64,000 nt of DNA from CAVVEC01 sp963747105 (GCA_963747105.1 CAVVEC010000002.1:124001-188000); one strand, 5' to 3'; positions 8,147 to 16,476 are shown, counted from the first letter of the stretch. A program made the numbers and translations. The notes: generated from the letters alone by a model not told the origin.

Positions 8147-9514
8147 ATGAGCGGCATGGCTGATGCACACTACCCAGCGGATTTGGCTCATCACGTCACA
8201 TCGTATTTAGACCGAAAGGCAGAAAAGCCTCCTTCAGATGAAGTCATCACTCAGCTTCTTGAGACACTTTTCTTCGCGAGTTTGCGACACGAGGAAGCTC
8301 AGCCCACTTTGTGCAGGGTCGCTTTCATTGATCGAGGGAACCCCGATCCGAAGCCGCCAGAGCGCATAGTCGCTGATCGTTGGAAATTCTTCAAGCTCGC
8401 CGACGATGTACCATTCACGGTGTCCAATCTTGTAAAGCTCTCACAAGCGGTTGATCCGTGGGGTTCGACTCTCGCTGTTGATGCTGATGGAGAAGGCGGA
8501 CTAAAAATCTGGGGGCTAATTGACCAAAGCGTGCATTTCAGCGCTTTCCTTGTAAAAGAGGCTTCGACGGGGCCGGAAATGCCGGGTACCTTCCAAGCTG
8601 TAATCGAGGGAATTGGAGAGGTCTCTGCTTACAAGAACAATGTGCTTCTCGGCACGTTGAAGCAAGATGTCCTCATAACGCATCAGCATCGAGTTTTTGA
8701 TAAAGGCCCCGTTTTCAGCAAGATGCTGCCATGGGTTCACAAATATCGGGCGAGGGTTAAGGAAAGCGTGGGAAAGATTCCATACGGAGCGCGTGATCAC
8801 TGGGACGACTCCCTCAGCGATCTCTGGTTTTCTGCTCTGTGTAGGCTTCTTATCGGCATTCACCGATACCGCCATGGAGGGGCAGTCCTGATCTCAGATG
8901 AGCCGGCCGATTTGGCGGTTAAGTATTCACTGGAATACCCACGGCTCAAGGACGCACTTGTCAGGGTAGGAACTCAGGAAATACTGAAGACCTTTTACTC
9001 GGATGAAATTTTCGAACGGTACATAGACAAACACCGTCTGCAAATGCCTGTGGAGCTTCACATCAACGAGTCGGTGGCTGTCGATGAGTTCGAAGATTCC
9101 CAGAACGAACTGAAGGGATGTCTTCGTTTTCTAACGTCACTTTCACGAGTCGATGGTCTTCTCTGGCTCGACTCGGATTTGTGCCTGCGCGGGTTCGGTG
9201 TTGAGATTACTGTTCAAAACGACCCGCTTGCCGCCTTTGCTGCACAGGATTCTGACGCAACGAAAAGGACAGTGCTTGTGCCAAACCATTTCGGCATGCG
9301 CCATCGGTCAATGCTCCGATACTGCGGGGTGCATGAGAACGCGATAGGTTTTGTGGTTTCTCAGGACGGCGATATTCGGACGATAACGAAAGTGGAAGAC
9401 GCTGTTTTGTTATGGGATAGAACTCGCCTCCAGTCTGTACGTACACCGAGAACTTCGAAGTCGCTGCACCACCGCAGAGTGCAGCACCGCCGCAAACGGA
9501 AGCGCAAGCATTGA
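8147..9514 (+). CDS. DisA-type diadenylate cyclase-like protein with DACNV-type sensor
   Basis: Starts at one of three in-frame ATGs (8117, 8147, 8156); 8147 is chosen, giving about 455 residues. The last 120 residues resemble a DisA_N nucleotide cyclase: a DGLLWLD strand where DisA has DGA, a GVEI strand, and FGMRHRSMLRYC where DisA has RHR. The N-terminal 300 residues match my recollection of the DACNV sensor domain found upstream of such cyclases. The last 20 residues are very basic. The A of DGA is replaced by L, so activity is uncertain. Its stop overlaps the ATG of the next gene (9514), indicating coupling with a nuclease-like partner. The likely role is second-messenger defence signalling, which is inferred. 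Confidence 0.6.
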   Translation: MSGMADAHYPADLAHHVTSYLDRKAEKPPSDEVITQLLETLFFASLRHEEAQPTLCRVAFIDRGNPDPKPPERIVADRWKFFKLADDVPFTVSNLVKLSQAVDPWGSTLAVDADGEGGLKIWGLIDQSVHFSAFLVKEASTGPEMPGTFQAVIEGIGEVSAYKNNVLLGTLKQDVLITHQHRVFDKGPVFSKMLPWVHKYRARVKESVGKIPYGARDHWDDSLSDLWFSALCRLLIGIHRYRHGGAVLISDEPADLAVKYSLEYPRLKDALVRVGTQEILKTFYSDEIFERYIDKHRLQMPVELHINESVAVDEFEDSQNELKGCLRFLTSLSRVDGLLWLDSDLCLRGFGVEITVQNDPLAAFAAQDSDATKRTVLVPNHFGMRHRSMLRYCGVHENAIGFVVSQDGDIRTITKVEDAVLLWDRTRLQSVRTPRTSKSLHHRRVQHRRKRKRKH

Positions 9515-10975
9515 TGGGCTGGTCAATACACGAGATCGAAACAATCTTCCTGCACGGGAAGATCGAAGCTGTCGCTCTTTCGTCGGAATCTGTACTCGCG
9601 AGCTTTGACCGTGTCGAAAAGGTACTTGGTCGCGAGTGGATAATGTCGGAAATGCGGAATACAGGACTGGCTCCTACGATGCACGTCGTGGGCATGGGGT
9701 TACGGCTGGCTGCCCTTGGGGGGATTGATCAAACTGAGCAGCTTATCGAGCACATCCGTCGTGGCGATCAGAACGCGGAGGCTGAACTGACAGCGATCCA
9801 TCTCATCCGCTTCTCGCGCCCTTCTGCGCAGTTCCAACTGTATCCTGAAGTCGGCGGTCGGAAGGCGGATTTCCGTGTGCGGGACGCCGACGAGCCGTGG
9901 ACGACCGTCGAAGTCACTCAGCCGACAACATCGCAGGAGCGGCAGCGGGTTCAGAACATCCTTCGCAGGCTCACCGACGCACTGAGCAAGATGGACTGCC
10001 AATTCACGCTGGAAGTCCTGTTCCGTCGCGAGCCAACAGACGCGGAAGTCGCGGTCTTGTGTGATCGTCTTCCAGAGTTTTGCAGGCTGGAGGGGCAGAA
10101 GCAAGCGGAGCTAGCAGGTGAACTAGGATTCCTGTTCCTGAACCAGCTTCCACTAGGGCAACTGGTGAACCGCTAAATCCCCCAACTCGGCGATACTCCA
10201 ATGATCGGGCTGGCAATGTTCGTAGGTGGAGGACAGGGCGGCGGAACCCAATCATCAGGTTTCGGTTCGTATCCCGTTTACGGACGAGAGGGCAGAGGAG
10301 ATTCTCCGGGCTGAGGCGAGGCAACTGCCGGATCAGGGAGTCGGCTTGATCATGGTAGATGTCGCCCACGCCAGCGGCAGCTTCCAAGCGTGGGAGTCGC
10401 TCATCCGACGACGCTTTCAGCCAACGATTCATACTAGGGTGAGCGGTGTTTGCCTGTTCGAGGGCGGCATGGTTCCCACCGATAAGGGATACGACTGGCT
10501 ACTTCACACCAAGCTAATCACTAATCCGCACGCACAGCTTCCATTGCCAACGTGGCTTGAGGCTGGGCTGAGAGCGGCTGGAGAAGGCTTCGAGCGGGCC
10601 TTTTCGGGAGCGATGTACCCAACCTTGGGACCCTTTCGGAGTCGGACAAGGACTATTGTTGTGTTTGTAGACCCTCAAGGTGGGCGGCGAGTCTCTCAAG
10701 TTCCGGTTCGACCATGGCGAGGGCTGGCACTACGCAAACACCGTATTTGTCGATCTGCTGAGTCGCTAACAGTTTGGCCATCTCCCGAAACAAATGAATG
10801 CGCCCCTCAGGTGGCCATCGAAATTCCTTTCCCCAAAGTTGCCCATTTTCGTCGACAGGCATGTGCTCAAATCCCGGTGTGCCACGCGGCACCGGAACGT
10901 TTTTATCGAACACAAATCCAAGTCGGGCGAGTAGCCCTAGGGGATCTGGATTCTGAACATGAACATGGGAAATGA
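9514..10975 (+). pseudogene. VEVT nuclease-like protein, broken by stop and frameshift
   Basis: The first frame (ATG 9514, overlapping the cyclase stop) runs to TAA at 10174 and contains YPEVGGRKADFRV...WTTVEVT, resembling a PD-(D/E)XK core with T in place of the usual K. The same frame stays sensible after the TAA (PQLGDTPMIGLAMFVGGGQGGGT). The protein then continues one frame away, from about 10250, as VSVRIPFTDERAEEILRAEA, MVDVAHASGSFQAWESLI and NPHAQLPLPTWL. So one gene of about 380 codons has been split by a stop and a frameshift. The end is not defined; the frame closes at 10975 but probably becomes non-coding where it overlaps the opposing GNAT gene. It is a candidate effector of the cyclase upstream. 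Confidence 0.55.
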
Positions 10976-11333
10976 TCGGAATGGGGTTTGGACTCTCAGG
11001 ATCGTTATCCCAGAAGTACGATGCTAGCGTGAGCACACCGAGTGCATCGGAAATCCCGCGAACTCGATACTCTGGGTGGATGAAAATTCCGCCGAACTCG
11101 GCAGGTTCTGGTTCGTCATAACGGTTAGTCTCAGGAACTCTTATATTGCATGCACCAATGATCCCAGCCCCGCCAATGTCTCGAACGATCCAACAACTGC
11201 CGTTCGTGATCCAATCTTGCACGTCGGATAACGTTGCGGATTTGAGGAACGGCTTGGGATCCTTATATACAAGATCGAAAATGGCGTTCGCATCGACGGG
11301 CGTTGCTAGCGTAAAGTGCAGTCGTGCGGGCAT
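10653..11333 (-). CDS. GNAT-family N-acetyltransferase
   Basis: A 226-residue protein. The acetyl-CoA motif A is visible as FGGIFIHPEYRVRGISDALG (about residues 80-99), preceded by the strand GIIGACNIRV. A C-terminal extension (MAKLLATQQI..., LERLAAHLEG) goes beyond a minimal GNAT. It is 61 bp downstream of the HTH gene on the same strand and probably co-transcribed from the promoter at 11703-11731. Such pairs include GNAT toxins with HTH antitoxins, but this one is longer than typical GNAT toxins (about 170 residues). The substrate is unknown. Confidence 0.75.
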   Translation of the reverse strand: MPARLHFTLATPVDANAIFDLVYKDPKPFLKSATLSDVQDWITNGSCWIVRDIGGAGIIGACNIRVPETNRYDEPEPAEFGGIFIHPEYRVRGISDALGVLTLASYFWDNDPESPNPIPIISHVHVQNPDPLGLLARLGFVFDKNVPVPRGTPGFEHMPVDENGQLWGKEFRWPPEGRIHLFREMAKLLATQQIDKYGVCVVPALAMVEPELERLAAHLEGLQTQQ

Positions 11334-11394
11334 GCGCGTCGCAATCTTATCAAATCACGACACCCATGCCCGTCCTTCTAGAGTGGAGGAATCA

Positions 11395-11673
11395 CTAAGC
11401 TGGAACTGCAACCCGTTGGTCAAGTGCTGACGCAATGCGCGTCACCCGATTCACCAACAGATCCCGAACTGCGTACCGAGCAACTAGCGCCGGTGCGGTG
11501 TGGCCGTTTTCCCAGCGGCTGACTGTGCCCGGAGCCGTCCTAAACAGTTCTCCCGCATCCCTCACTGACATGCCCGTAAGCGTTAGGCCCTCTCGTACTA
11601 TGAAAGCAAACATCTCCTTATCGCGTAGATCGGCGCTCTTGGCTTCGGCTAAGAATTGTTTAAGCGGCTCCAT
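11395..11673 (-). CDS. XRE/HigA-like helix-turn-helix regulator
   Basis: A 92-residue protein with a good ribosome site (AGGAG, about 7 bases before the ATG). Residues 34-62 form an HTH of the XRE type: GMSVRDAGELFRTAPGTVSRWENG, with GTVSRWENG as the recognition helix. The N-terminal helix DKEMFAFIVREGLTLTG is like MqsA/HigA-type antitoxins. It precedes the GNAT gene and has a recognisable promoter and an inverted repeat upstream, consistent with autoregulation. Confidence 0.75.
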   Translation of the reverse strand: MEPLKQFLAEAKSADLRDKEMFAFIVREGLTLTGMSVRDAGELFRTAPGTVSRWENGHTAPALVARYAVRDLLVNRVTRIASALDQRVAVPA

Positions 11674-11702
11674 GGCATTCTCCTTGAACCTTACTTGGCA
11701 CT

Positions 11703-11731
11703 ATTCTGCCTCACTTCTTTGGCGTTGTCAA
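11703..11731 (-). promoter_or_regulatory. sigma-70 promoter of the HTH-GNAT pair
   Basis: On the minus strand, TTGACA (11726-11731) is followed after exactly 17 bases by CAGAAT (11703-11708, 4 of 6 to consensus), about 30 bases before the HTH start codon. An inverted repeat ATTAC-TATT-GTAAT (11743-11756) lies just upstream of the -35 box and may be an operator. Confidence 0.6.
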
Positions 11732-11786
11732 CATGAAACATAATTACTATTGTAATCATATGAAAATACAGGACTAAACTAAATCA

Positions 11787-12041
11787 CATGCAACATTTAC
11801 TGTTGCATGATGAGCTTAGCTGGGCGATTCTGATGCGCCTTCTCTGGGGGCTTCACCCTCGGCATATTCGGGCGCTACCGCCAGCACTAACCAGCTTATC
11901 CACCGCCCTGTGGAGTAGCATCTCCGAGCCGAATGCGGGCTGCTCTGTCCGCAGGTTGCATTGGAAAGCCTGCCAGCGATACTTCGGGAACGTCTGGTTG
12001 CCGATGCGAATCCCACCTCTACTTCTGCCAGAACCGCCCAT
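11787..12041. other. gap with a hairpin, no clear gene
   Basis: Contains a perfect 8-bp inverted repeat CATGCAAC-ATTTACT-GTTGCATG (11787-11809), possibly a terminator for the gene at 12042 or an operator. A 62-codon minus-strand frame (11853-12041) and a plus-strand frame from 11788 are open, but neither has a ribosome site or protein-like composition that I trust. Confidence 0.4.
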
Positions 12042-12875
12042 CTAGGAATGACTTTGCGAGAAGCCTGTGCGCTTCCCGTCAAGGGCACAGGTAGTGCTTA
12101 AGCGCAAGATATTCCAAGACTCGTGGGTACTTGCACGCCACGCCACAAAAGTGTTCTTTTCCTCTGCGTGTCCGACCAGCCACATGTGCGTTATCTCTTC
12201 GGGAAGATTCGGGAAGGCAAAGGGAGGTTCGAAATCCGTAAGGGCGACCCAAGGCAAGCCGTTCATGGGGTCGATGTAAACAACGAGATGGCGTTCGGAA
12301 GTTCTTGCGGCACCAAGTTTCTTCCTATTGTCCTGCTTCCATGCCTCCTTCTCAGCAGCGTCTATCGCAATGTTTGCGCCAACTGCACCGCCTCCGCTGG
12401 GAAATGCGATGCGTATCGTCGGGGCAGCCAGTGTGGGAATGACCGATCCGCTAGTGACGTTGAGGTCGCGACAAATATCCTGAACGCACTCTTGATTCCA
12501 GTTACGCACGCAAGAGAATTTGTCGATTCCCCTTTTTTCCAATCTGGAGAGACGCTCGTCAGCCGCCGCTCGAATCTTGTCGATCCGTGCCCCTTTGGCG
12601 GGAAAGATCAGCCAACTCTTTTCGCACTTAGTCGCCCGAAGAGACGAACCGCCTTTCTTCTCGGCGCGAATCGCAGCAATCGTCTGTAGTTGTTCTTGGT
12701 CTGCCGACGCGGTCACTTCCACGGCTGCGGTCGCTCCGCTGCGGTAACGCAGTTCAAAATCGCATTCGCCATGCGACTGCTCAAGGTGGTAAATCATCGT
12801 GCCGGGGATCACGCTCTCAAGCACGAGCTTTGCGACCGCTTCAGCATGGTTCATTTCGGAATTTCCGCGCACCAT
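12042..12875 (-). CDS. VEVT nuclease-like protein
   Basis: About 277 residues from ATG 12875; ATG 12854 is also possible and lies after a GGAAA stretch. Frames further upstream overlap the preceding gene and look non-coding. Near the N-terminus the protein has YHLEQSHGECDFELRYRSG...AVEVTAS, the same E-x(n)-DF-x(n)-VEVT layout as the broken gene at 9514. This suggests a divergent PD-(D/E)XK fold in which the expected K is T. The C-terminal third (HLVVYIDPMNG, THMWLVG, ESWNILR) looks like a second beta-rich domain. It follows the small gene at 12910-13125 on the same strand. Function is unknown, and defence is suggested by neighbours only. Confidence 0.55.
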   Translation of the reverse strand: MVRGNSEMNHAEAVAKLVLESVIPGTMIYHLEQSHGECDFELRYRSGATAAVEVTASADQEQLQTIAAIRAEKKGGSSLRATKCEKSWLIFPAKGARIDKIRAAADERLSRLEKRGIDKFSCVRNWNQECVQDICRDLNVTSGSVIPTLAAPTIRIAFPSGGGAVGANIAIDAAEKEAWKQDNRKKLGAARTSERHLVVYIDPMNGLPWVALTDFEPPFAFPNLPEEITHMWLVGHAEEKNTFVAWRASTHESWNILRLSTTCALDGKRTGFSQSHS

Positions 12876-12909
12876 TTGTAGGCTCTTCTTGGGCACAGGC
12901 GGCGGAGGT

Positions 12910-13125
12910 CTAGCTCTCCGATTCCCCCAGTCGGAGCACTGGAGACTCGGTTCGGCAACAGATGCCATATCGCTGCCACAGCCGAAACCACGGACTATGT
13001 GCTAACGTCTCGTCGTGCCTTCGATTTGCAGCAGAGATGTCGCTTGCGCTGAGTGGTCTAATGTCCGGCGCTTCGAACATTTCCTGTAGCTGCTCGATGT
13101 CGTCAATAATGCGTTCAACGTCCAT
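12910..13125 (-). CDS. small conserved-looking protein
   Basis: A 71-residue protein: an acidic N-terminal helix (VERIIDDIEQLQEMFEAP), then RPLSASDISAANRRHDETLAHSPWFRLWQRYGI, a highly ordered stretch resembling short proteins seen beside mobile genes in Acidobacteriota (from memory). It lies 35 bp upstream of the VEVT gene start and is probably in the same operon. Function is unknown. Confidence 0.5.
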   Translation of the reverse strand: MDVERIIDDIEQLQEMFEAPDIRPLSASDISAANRRHDETLAHSPWFRLWQRYGICCRTESPVLRLGESES

Positions 13126-13308
13126 TCCGTCTCAATATCCAACATAAGCACGGCAACGGTCAAACGGTACGGCATCAATTACATTTCCGCGAGAGCGCCC
13201 CGCACGCAGTAAAAAGCCGCCGATCAGTCGCCGGACGAACTCCTGTCTCTGGGTGCGTCGCCCATTGCAGCCGCGTTTGCACATGGGTCACGAGGCGTAA
13301 CATTGAGC

Positions 13309-13479
13309 ATGACTAGAATGAATCCAGAATGCCGCGACTCGCGCCCTTCTGATGGGTTGCCTGCCGATGTTCTCCTGCGAGAAGAGCCAGACGAGGAAGA
13401 AGACGAAGAGGAAGACGAGAACGACGGCAAAGAAGATGCCGATGATGGCGACGAAACCGACGACGGCTACTCGGAGTGA
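13309..13479 (+). CDS. very acidic small protein
   Basis: A 56-residue frame: a short polar N-terminus with LPADVLLREEPDEEE, then a run of about 28 residues that are nearly all Asp or Glu, ending GYSE. The same DNA read backwards gives a poly-Ser frame, which is rejected. The gene is 27 bp upstream of the metallopeptidase gene and likely co-transcribed. Very acidic tails can mimic DNA or bind cations; here no function can be assigned. Confidence 0.5.
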   Translation: MTRMNPECRDSRPSDGLPADVLLREEPDEEEDEEEDENDGKEDADDGDETDDGYSE

Positions 13480-13506
13480 GCGTGCCACTGTTTCCGTAGG
13501 TAGACG

Positions 13507-13863
13507 ATGAAGCGCGAGGACTTCATCAACGTTGCTGAAGAGACATTGGATTCGCTGCCGGAAGAATTCCGCAGCCATATCCAGAACGTCGCGATCCTCG
13601 TGGAAGATCTTCCGGCGAACCAGAGACCACCCAAGCTGGGGCAGCGCAGGCGACTGCTTCTAGGCATCTTTCACGGCGTGCCTGCGACGAAGAGGAGTGT
13701 CTTCAACCTTCCCGCAGGACCGGATCACATCGTGCTTTATCAGAAGAACATTGAGGCGGTCTGCTCCAACGAGGCTGAAGTCCGACATCAAATCCGCCAG
13801 ACTCTCATACATGAACTGGGGCACTATTTTGGGATGACCGAGGAGCAACTGAAGGATGTGTAG
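13507..13863 (+). CDS. minimal zincin-type metallopeptidase
   Basis: A 118-residue protein with the zinc motif HELGHYFGM (residues 102-110), i.e. HExxH near the C-terminus, and a preceding long helix (EVRHQIRQTLI). This is the layout of the small cytoplasmic MMP-like metallopeptidase family, usually about 110-130 residues. The segment RRRLLLGIFHGVPATKRS is typical of that family as well. The next gene starts 8 bases before its stop, so translation is coupled. The substrate is unknown. Confidence 0.75.
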   Translation: MKREDFINVAEETLDSLPEEFRSHIQNVAILVEDLPANQRPPKLGQRRRLLLGIFHGVPATKRSVFNLPAGPDHIVLYQKNIEAVCSNEAEVRHQIRQTLIHELGHYFGMTEEQLKDV

Positions 13864-14500
13864 CAGTGTGAGGAAGAAATTCAAACTCGCAACGGTGGCA
13901 ATTGTTGCGGTGATAGTTGGATTGACGGTTCACGCCAGTCTGCAAGTCCGGGCGACGAGTGCAGAACGCGCCCAGAGCCTCGCCGGGGACCAACTCATTC
14001 CAAGTCCCATTGGCGTCGTCAACCACGCAATCACGATCCATCGCCCTGCCGCCGATGTTTGGCCGTGGATTGCCCAGATGGGTTCGGGTCGCGCCGGATG
14101 GTATTCCTACGACTTTATTGACAATGGCGGTCACCGGAGCGCCGACCGCATCCTGCCTGAATTTCAGTACGTCACGGTCGGAAGCGTATTCCCGGCGCTT
14201 CCCGGAGCGAAGGATGTTTTCGTCGTCGCGCAATGCGAACCGGGGCGCAGTCTCGTCCTGTCTTGGCGGTTACCGGATGGACGTTATCAGACCACTTGGG
14301 CATTCGTGCTGGAACAGCCCCAGCGGGATCAAACGCGACTCATCGTGCGGGGACGGATAGCGTCCGGCTATCGTCCCTACGGTCTGCCGCAATGGTTGGC
14401 TGTTCTGCTCGGACGCCCAGCCCACTTCATCATGCAGCGCAAGCAGCTAGTGAGCATCCGTCGGCGCACGGAGACCGCCGCACGAGAGGAGAACCGATGA
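13856..14500 (+). CDS. SRPBCC-like protein with N-terminal membrane anchor
   Basis: About 214 residues. A single hydrophobic segment (residues 10-28, LATVAIVAVIVGLTVHASL) is followed by a START/SRPBCC-like domain: NHAITIHRPAADVWPWIAQMG is the typical first strand-helix of polyketide-cyclase-like proteins, and later strands include SLVLSWRLPDG and TTWAFVLEQ. It probably binds a hydrophobic ligand outside the membrane. Its start overlaps the metallopeptidase gene and its stop overlaps the ATG of the next gene (ATGA), making a tight three-gene unit. Confidence 0.6.
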   Translation: MCSSVRKKFKLATVAIVAVIVGLTVHASLQVRATSAERAQSLAGDQLIPSPIGVVNHAITIHRPAADVWPWIAQMGSGRAGWYSYDFIDNGGHRSADRILPEFQYVTVGSVFPALPGAKDVFVVAQCEPGRSLVLSWRLPDGRYQTTWAFVLEQPQRDQTRLIVRGRIASGYRPYGLPQWLAVLLGRPAHFIMQRKQLVSIRRRTETAAREENR

Positions 14501-15426
14501 GGAACCTAGCAACACTACTGTTGATGTTCAGTCTGAATACGTGGGCACAGCAACCGGAAGCAAGGTCGCTTTCTGGCCCCGAACCGGGACTCCAAGTAAG
14601 GCAGGAATTCCTCAGAGCGTACAACGCCAAGGACGTGGACGCAGTTGTGGCACTGTACGCCGATGACGCTACGCTGGTAAGTGATGGAGGCACATTCAAA
14701 GGACGGGATGAGATTCGGAAGTGGGTCAAGGCGGGACTGGATCAAGGGAGCAGACTGGAAGTAATCGAGCCAAGTGTTGAAAAGAGTTCGGGGACACTCG
14801 CCTATGGGACGGCGCGAACGAGAAGGCTTGTCGGCTCCGTCGTTCATCTTGGACAATACTTGATCGTGATGGAGAAGATTGGCGGGGAGTGGAAGATTGT
14901 GCAGCACTTTTCCCTGAATGCCGGAGAAACCCCAGTCGAGAACGCCGCGCCATCGGCAGCCCCGACGCTGCCAGACCTGTCTGTGGAGAAATGGTTCGTC
15001 GGGAACTGGATTTGCAAAGGGACACAGCACGCTTCGCCGAACGCCCCGGCCGTGCAGTTCACCGACGAGCTAACCTTCGAGATGGCGCTGGACGGCTCAT
15101 GGCTTACTTTCCACATCGATCAGATGCAAGGACCGCTCCGTGGCAAACGGACGCTGATCGGCTGGGTTACTTGGGACGCTAACGCGAAGCTGCACATCCG
15201 CCGCGACATGAACATAGGCGGCTCACGGGTAGACGTGACCGCGCCCGGATGGGACGGCGACACTCTCGCCTTCACGGGCTACATGGTCACGGGCGATCAG
15301 AAGCTGCCTATTAAACAGACTTTCAGGAAAGAAGGCGATACGGCATACGATAGCGCACTGGTCGTGACCGACACCGACACCAAGGTGGAGTGGGAAGAGG
15401 AGAGTTGCAAGAAAATCGGGAGATGA
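14497..15426 (+). CDS. secreted SnoaL-like plus DUF1579-like protein
   Basis: 309 residues from ATG 14497, chosen because it overlaps the previous stop and begins a signal peptide (LATLLLMFSLNTWAQQ). Residues 30-140 form an NTF2/SnoaL-like domain (QEFLRAYNAKDVDAVVALYADDATLVSDGG, WKIVQHFSLN). Residues 165-305 resemble a lipocalin-like DUF1579-type domain (EKWFVGNWICKGTQ, GWVTWDANAKLHIRRDM). It is probably periplasmic. The fusion of two ligand-binding folds is common in secreted hypothetical proteins; no reaction can be stated. Confidence 0.6.
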   Translation: MRNLATLLLMFSLNTWAQQPEARSLSGPEPGLQVRQEFLRAYNAKDVDAVVALYADDATLVSDGGTFKGRDEIRKWVKAGLDQGSRLEVIEPSVEKSSGTLAYGTARTRRLVGSVVHLGQYLIVMEKIGGEWKIVQHFSLNAGETPVENAAPSAAPTLPDLSVEKWFVGNWICKGTQHASPNAPAVQFTDELTFEMALDGSWLTFHIDQMQGPLRGKRTLIGWVTWDANAKLHIRRDMNIGGSRVDVTAPGWDGDTLAFTGYMVTGDQKLPIKQTFRKEGDTAYDSALVVTDTDTKVEWEEESCKKIGR

Positions 15427-15475
15427 GTGAATTATGCGGCAACTTCCCCACTTCTCCCCTTCCAATCAAGTTCGC

Positions 15476-15619
15476 TCAATGGGTGTGCGGATGGTCGTGG
15501 GTTTCCAACTTCTGTTTCAAGTCGCGAACTTCCTTTTCTAGTTTCTTGATCTGCTCATCGAGTGCCTTGATGCGCTGATCGTAATCTGGATGATGGTGAC
15601 TTTGCTTTGCCTCGGCCAT
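15476..15619 (-). CDS. small coiled-coil protein with His-rich ends
   Basis: 47 residues from ATG 15619, preceded by a strong ribosome site (AGGAGGGG, 3 to 5 bases before the start). The middle (IKALDEQIKKLEKEVRDLKQKL) is a clear coiled coil, with HHH near the N-terminus and HDHPHTH at the C-terminus, so it may bind metal. It is downstream of the mer-like operon on the same strand, separated by about 250 bp with no other clear gene, and could be part of the metal response. Confidence 0.55.
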   Translation of the reverse strand: MAEAKQSHHHPDYDQRIKALDEQIKKLEKEVRDLKQKLETHDHPHTH

Positions 15620-15873
15620 GTCCCCTCCTCGGAATCGGACATGATCGTAATACATGTTGTGTTTTCTAGTGAAATCGGCTTTTGACCTCGGATTGTCAGG
15701 GGTAGTCCGAAAGGGTCGCGCCAGCGTGCCCGCAAGTCGTTGAGCAGCAAACAACGGAACTGGCGGTGTGGGGTGGTCAGCCGGGTAAAGGTTTTGAGGC
15801 GCGGCAGGGCATCTCAGACTCTTGCGAAAAAGATCGCGACACTGACGGGCGGTTCTGCGGCATCCGCTCTTCG

Positions 15874-16473
15874 TCAGTGCCTTAGCATTTCCTCTGAGAG
15901 TGCCGCAAGTTGCCCTCCGAGAGTGGGCGCTGCATGCACGACAGTACCGTCCGCGAACAAAGGCGAAGAACTGCCCCACTGCGCTTGGTTCCCATAGAGC
16001 ACAGCTAAGTCCCAAAGTATGTCTTTGCTGCGGCAGCAGCTTGGCTCCGAGGAAAGCTGACGGCGCAACTCTCCCGCGACAAGATGGTCGTGATCCCAAT
16101 ACTGGATGACCCTTGTGTCTGAGATTCGGGATTGAACCATCCCACTGGGTCGCGACCAATCGGTCGGCAGTATTGGCTCCCACACCACGAAGACACGGAT
16201 CGGCAGTGACCGCGTCTGGTTCAGCAAACTTTCGATTGCGGATGCCCCCCGCAAGCAGGTCGGTCAGGTCGGCGACAGCAGCAACACCAACCGGGCTTCG
16301 TCGTCCGCGCCATTGAAATCACGCTTAAACTGGTCGAGGTTGTGTTGTGTCAGTGATGTGAGCGGGGGTTGACCGTGTGGCGTCCCTTTCGACAGCCAGA
16401 GATACCAGACGATCAAGAGCGCAGCAGCGATGCCGACGAGCCAAATTGCGTACTTCGCTCTTGATATCGGCAT
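15874..16473 (-). CDS. probable selenoprotein, thioredoxin-like, UxxC motif
   Basis: Reads as 199 residues if the in-frame TGA at 16264-16266 is selenocysteine. An N-terminal membrane anchor (residues 8-27, YAIWLVGIAAALLIVWYLWL) is followed by the first thioredoxin strand and the active site: ARLVLLLSPT-U-PTCLRGAS, i.e. UxxC in place of CxxC. The frame then stays open and sensible for another 129 codons (RVFVVWEPIL, RVIQYWDHD). A hairpin with GG opening its loop follows the TGA. The gene starts 6 bp after the MerT-like gene, in a mer-like operon, so it may reduce a metal or a metal-binding partner at the membrane. Selenocysteine machinery must be elsewhere in the genome. The alternative is a pseudogene. 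Confidence 0.7.
16236..16254 (-). promoter_or_regulatory. bSECIS-like hairpin
   Basis: TTGCGG-GGGGCAT-CCGCAA: a perfect 6-bp stem beginning 9 bases after the in-frame TGA, with a 7-base apical loop whose first two bases are GG. Bacterial SECIS elements are hairpins directly 3' of the UGA with a G at the start of the loop about 16 or more bases downstream, which this fits at the short end of the range. Confidence 0.55.
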
Positions 16474-16476
16474 GTT

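Noticed and set aside
13224..13430. Minus-strand frame with a run of Ser
   Set aside because: It is only the reverse reading of the Asp/Glu run of the plus-strand gene at 13309.
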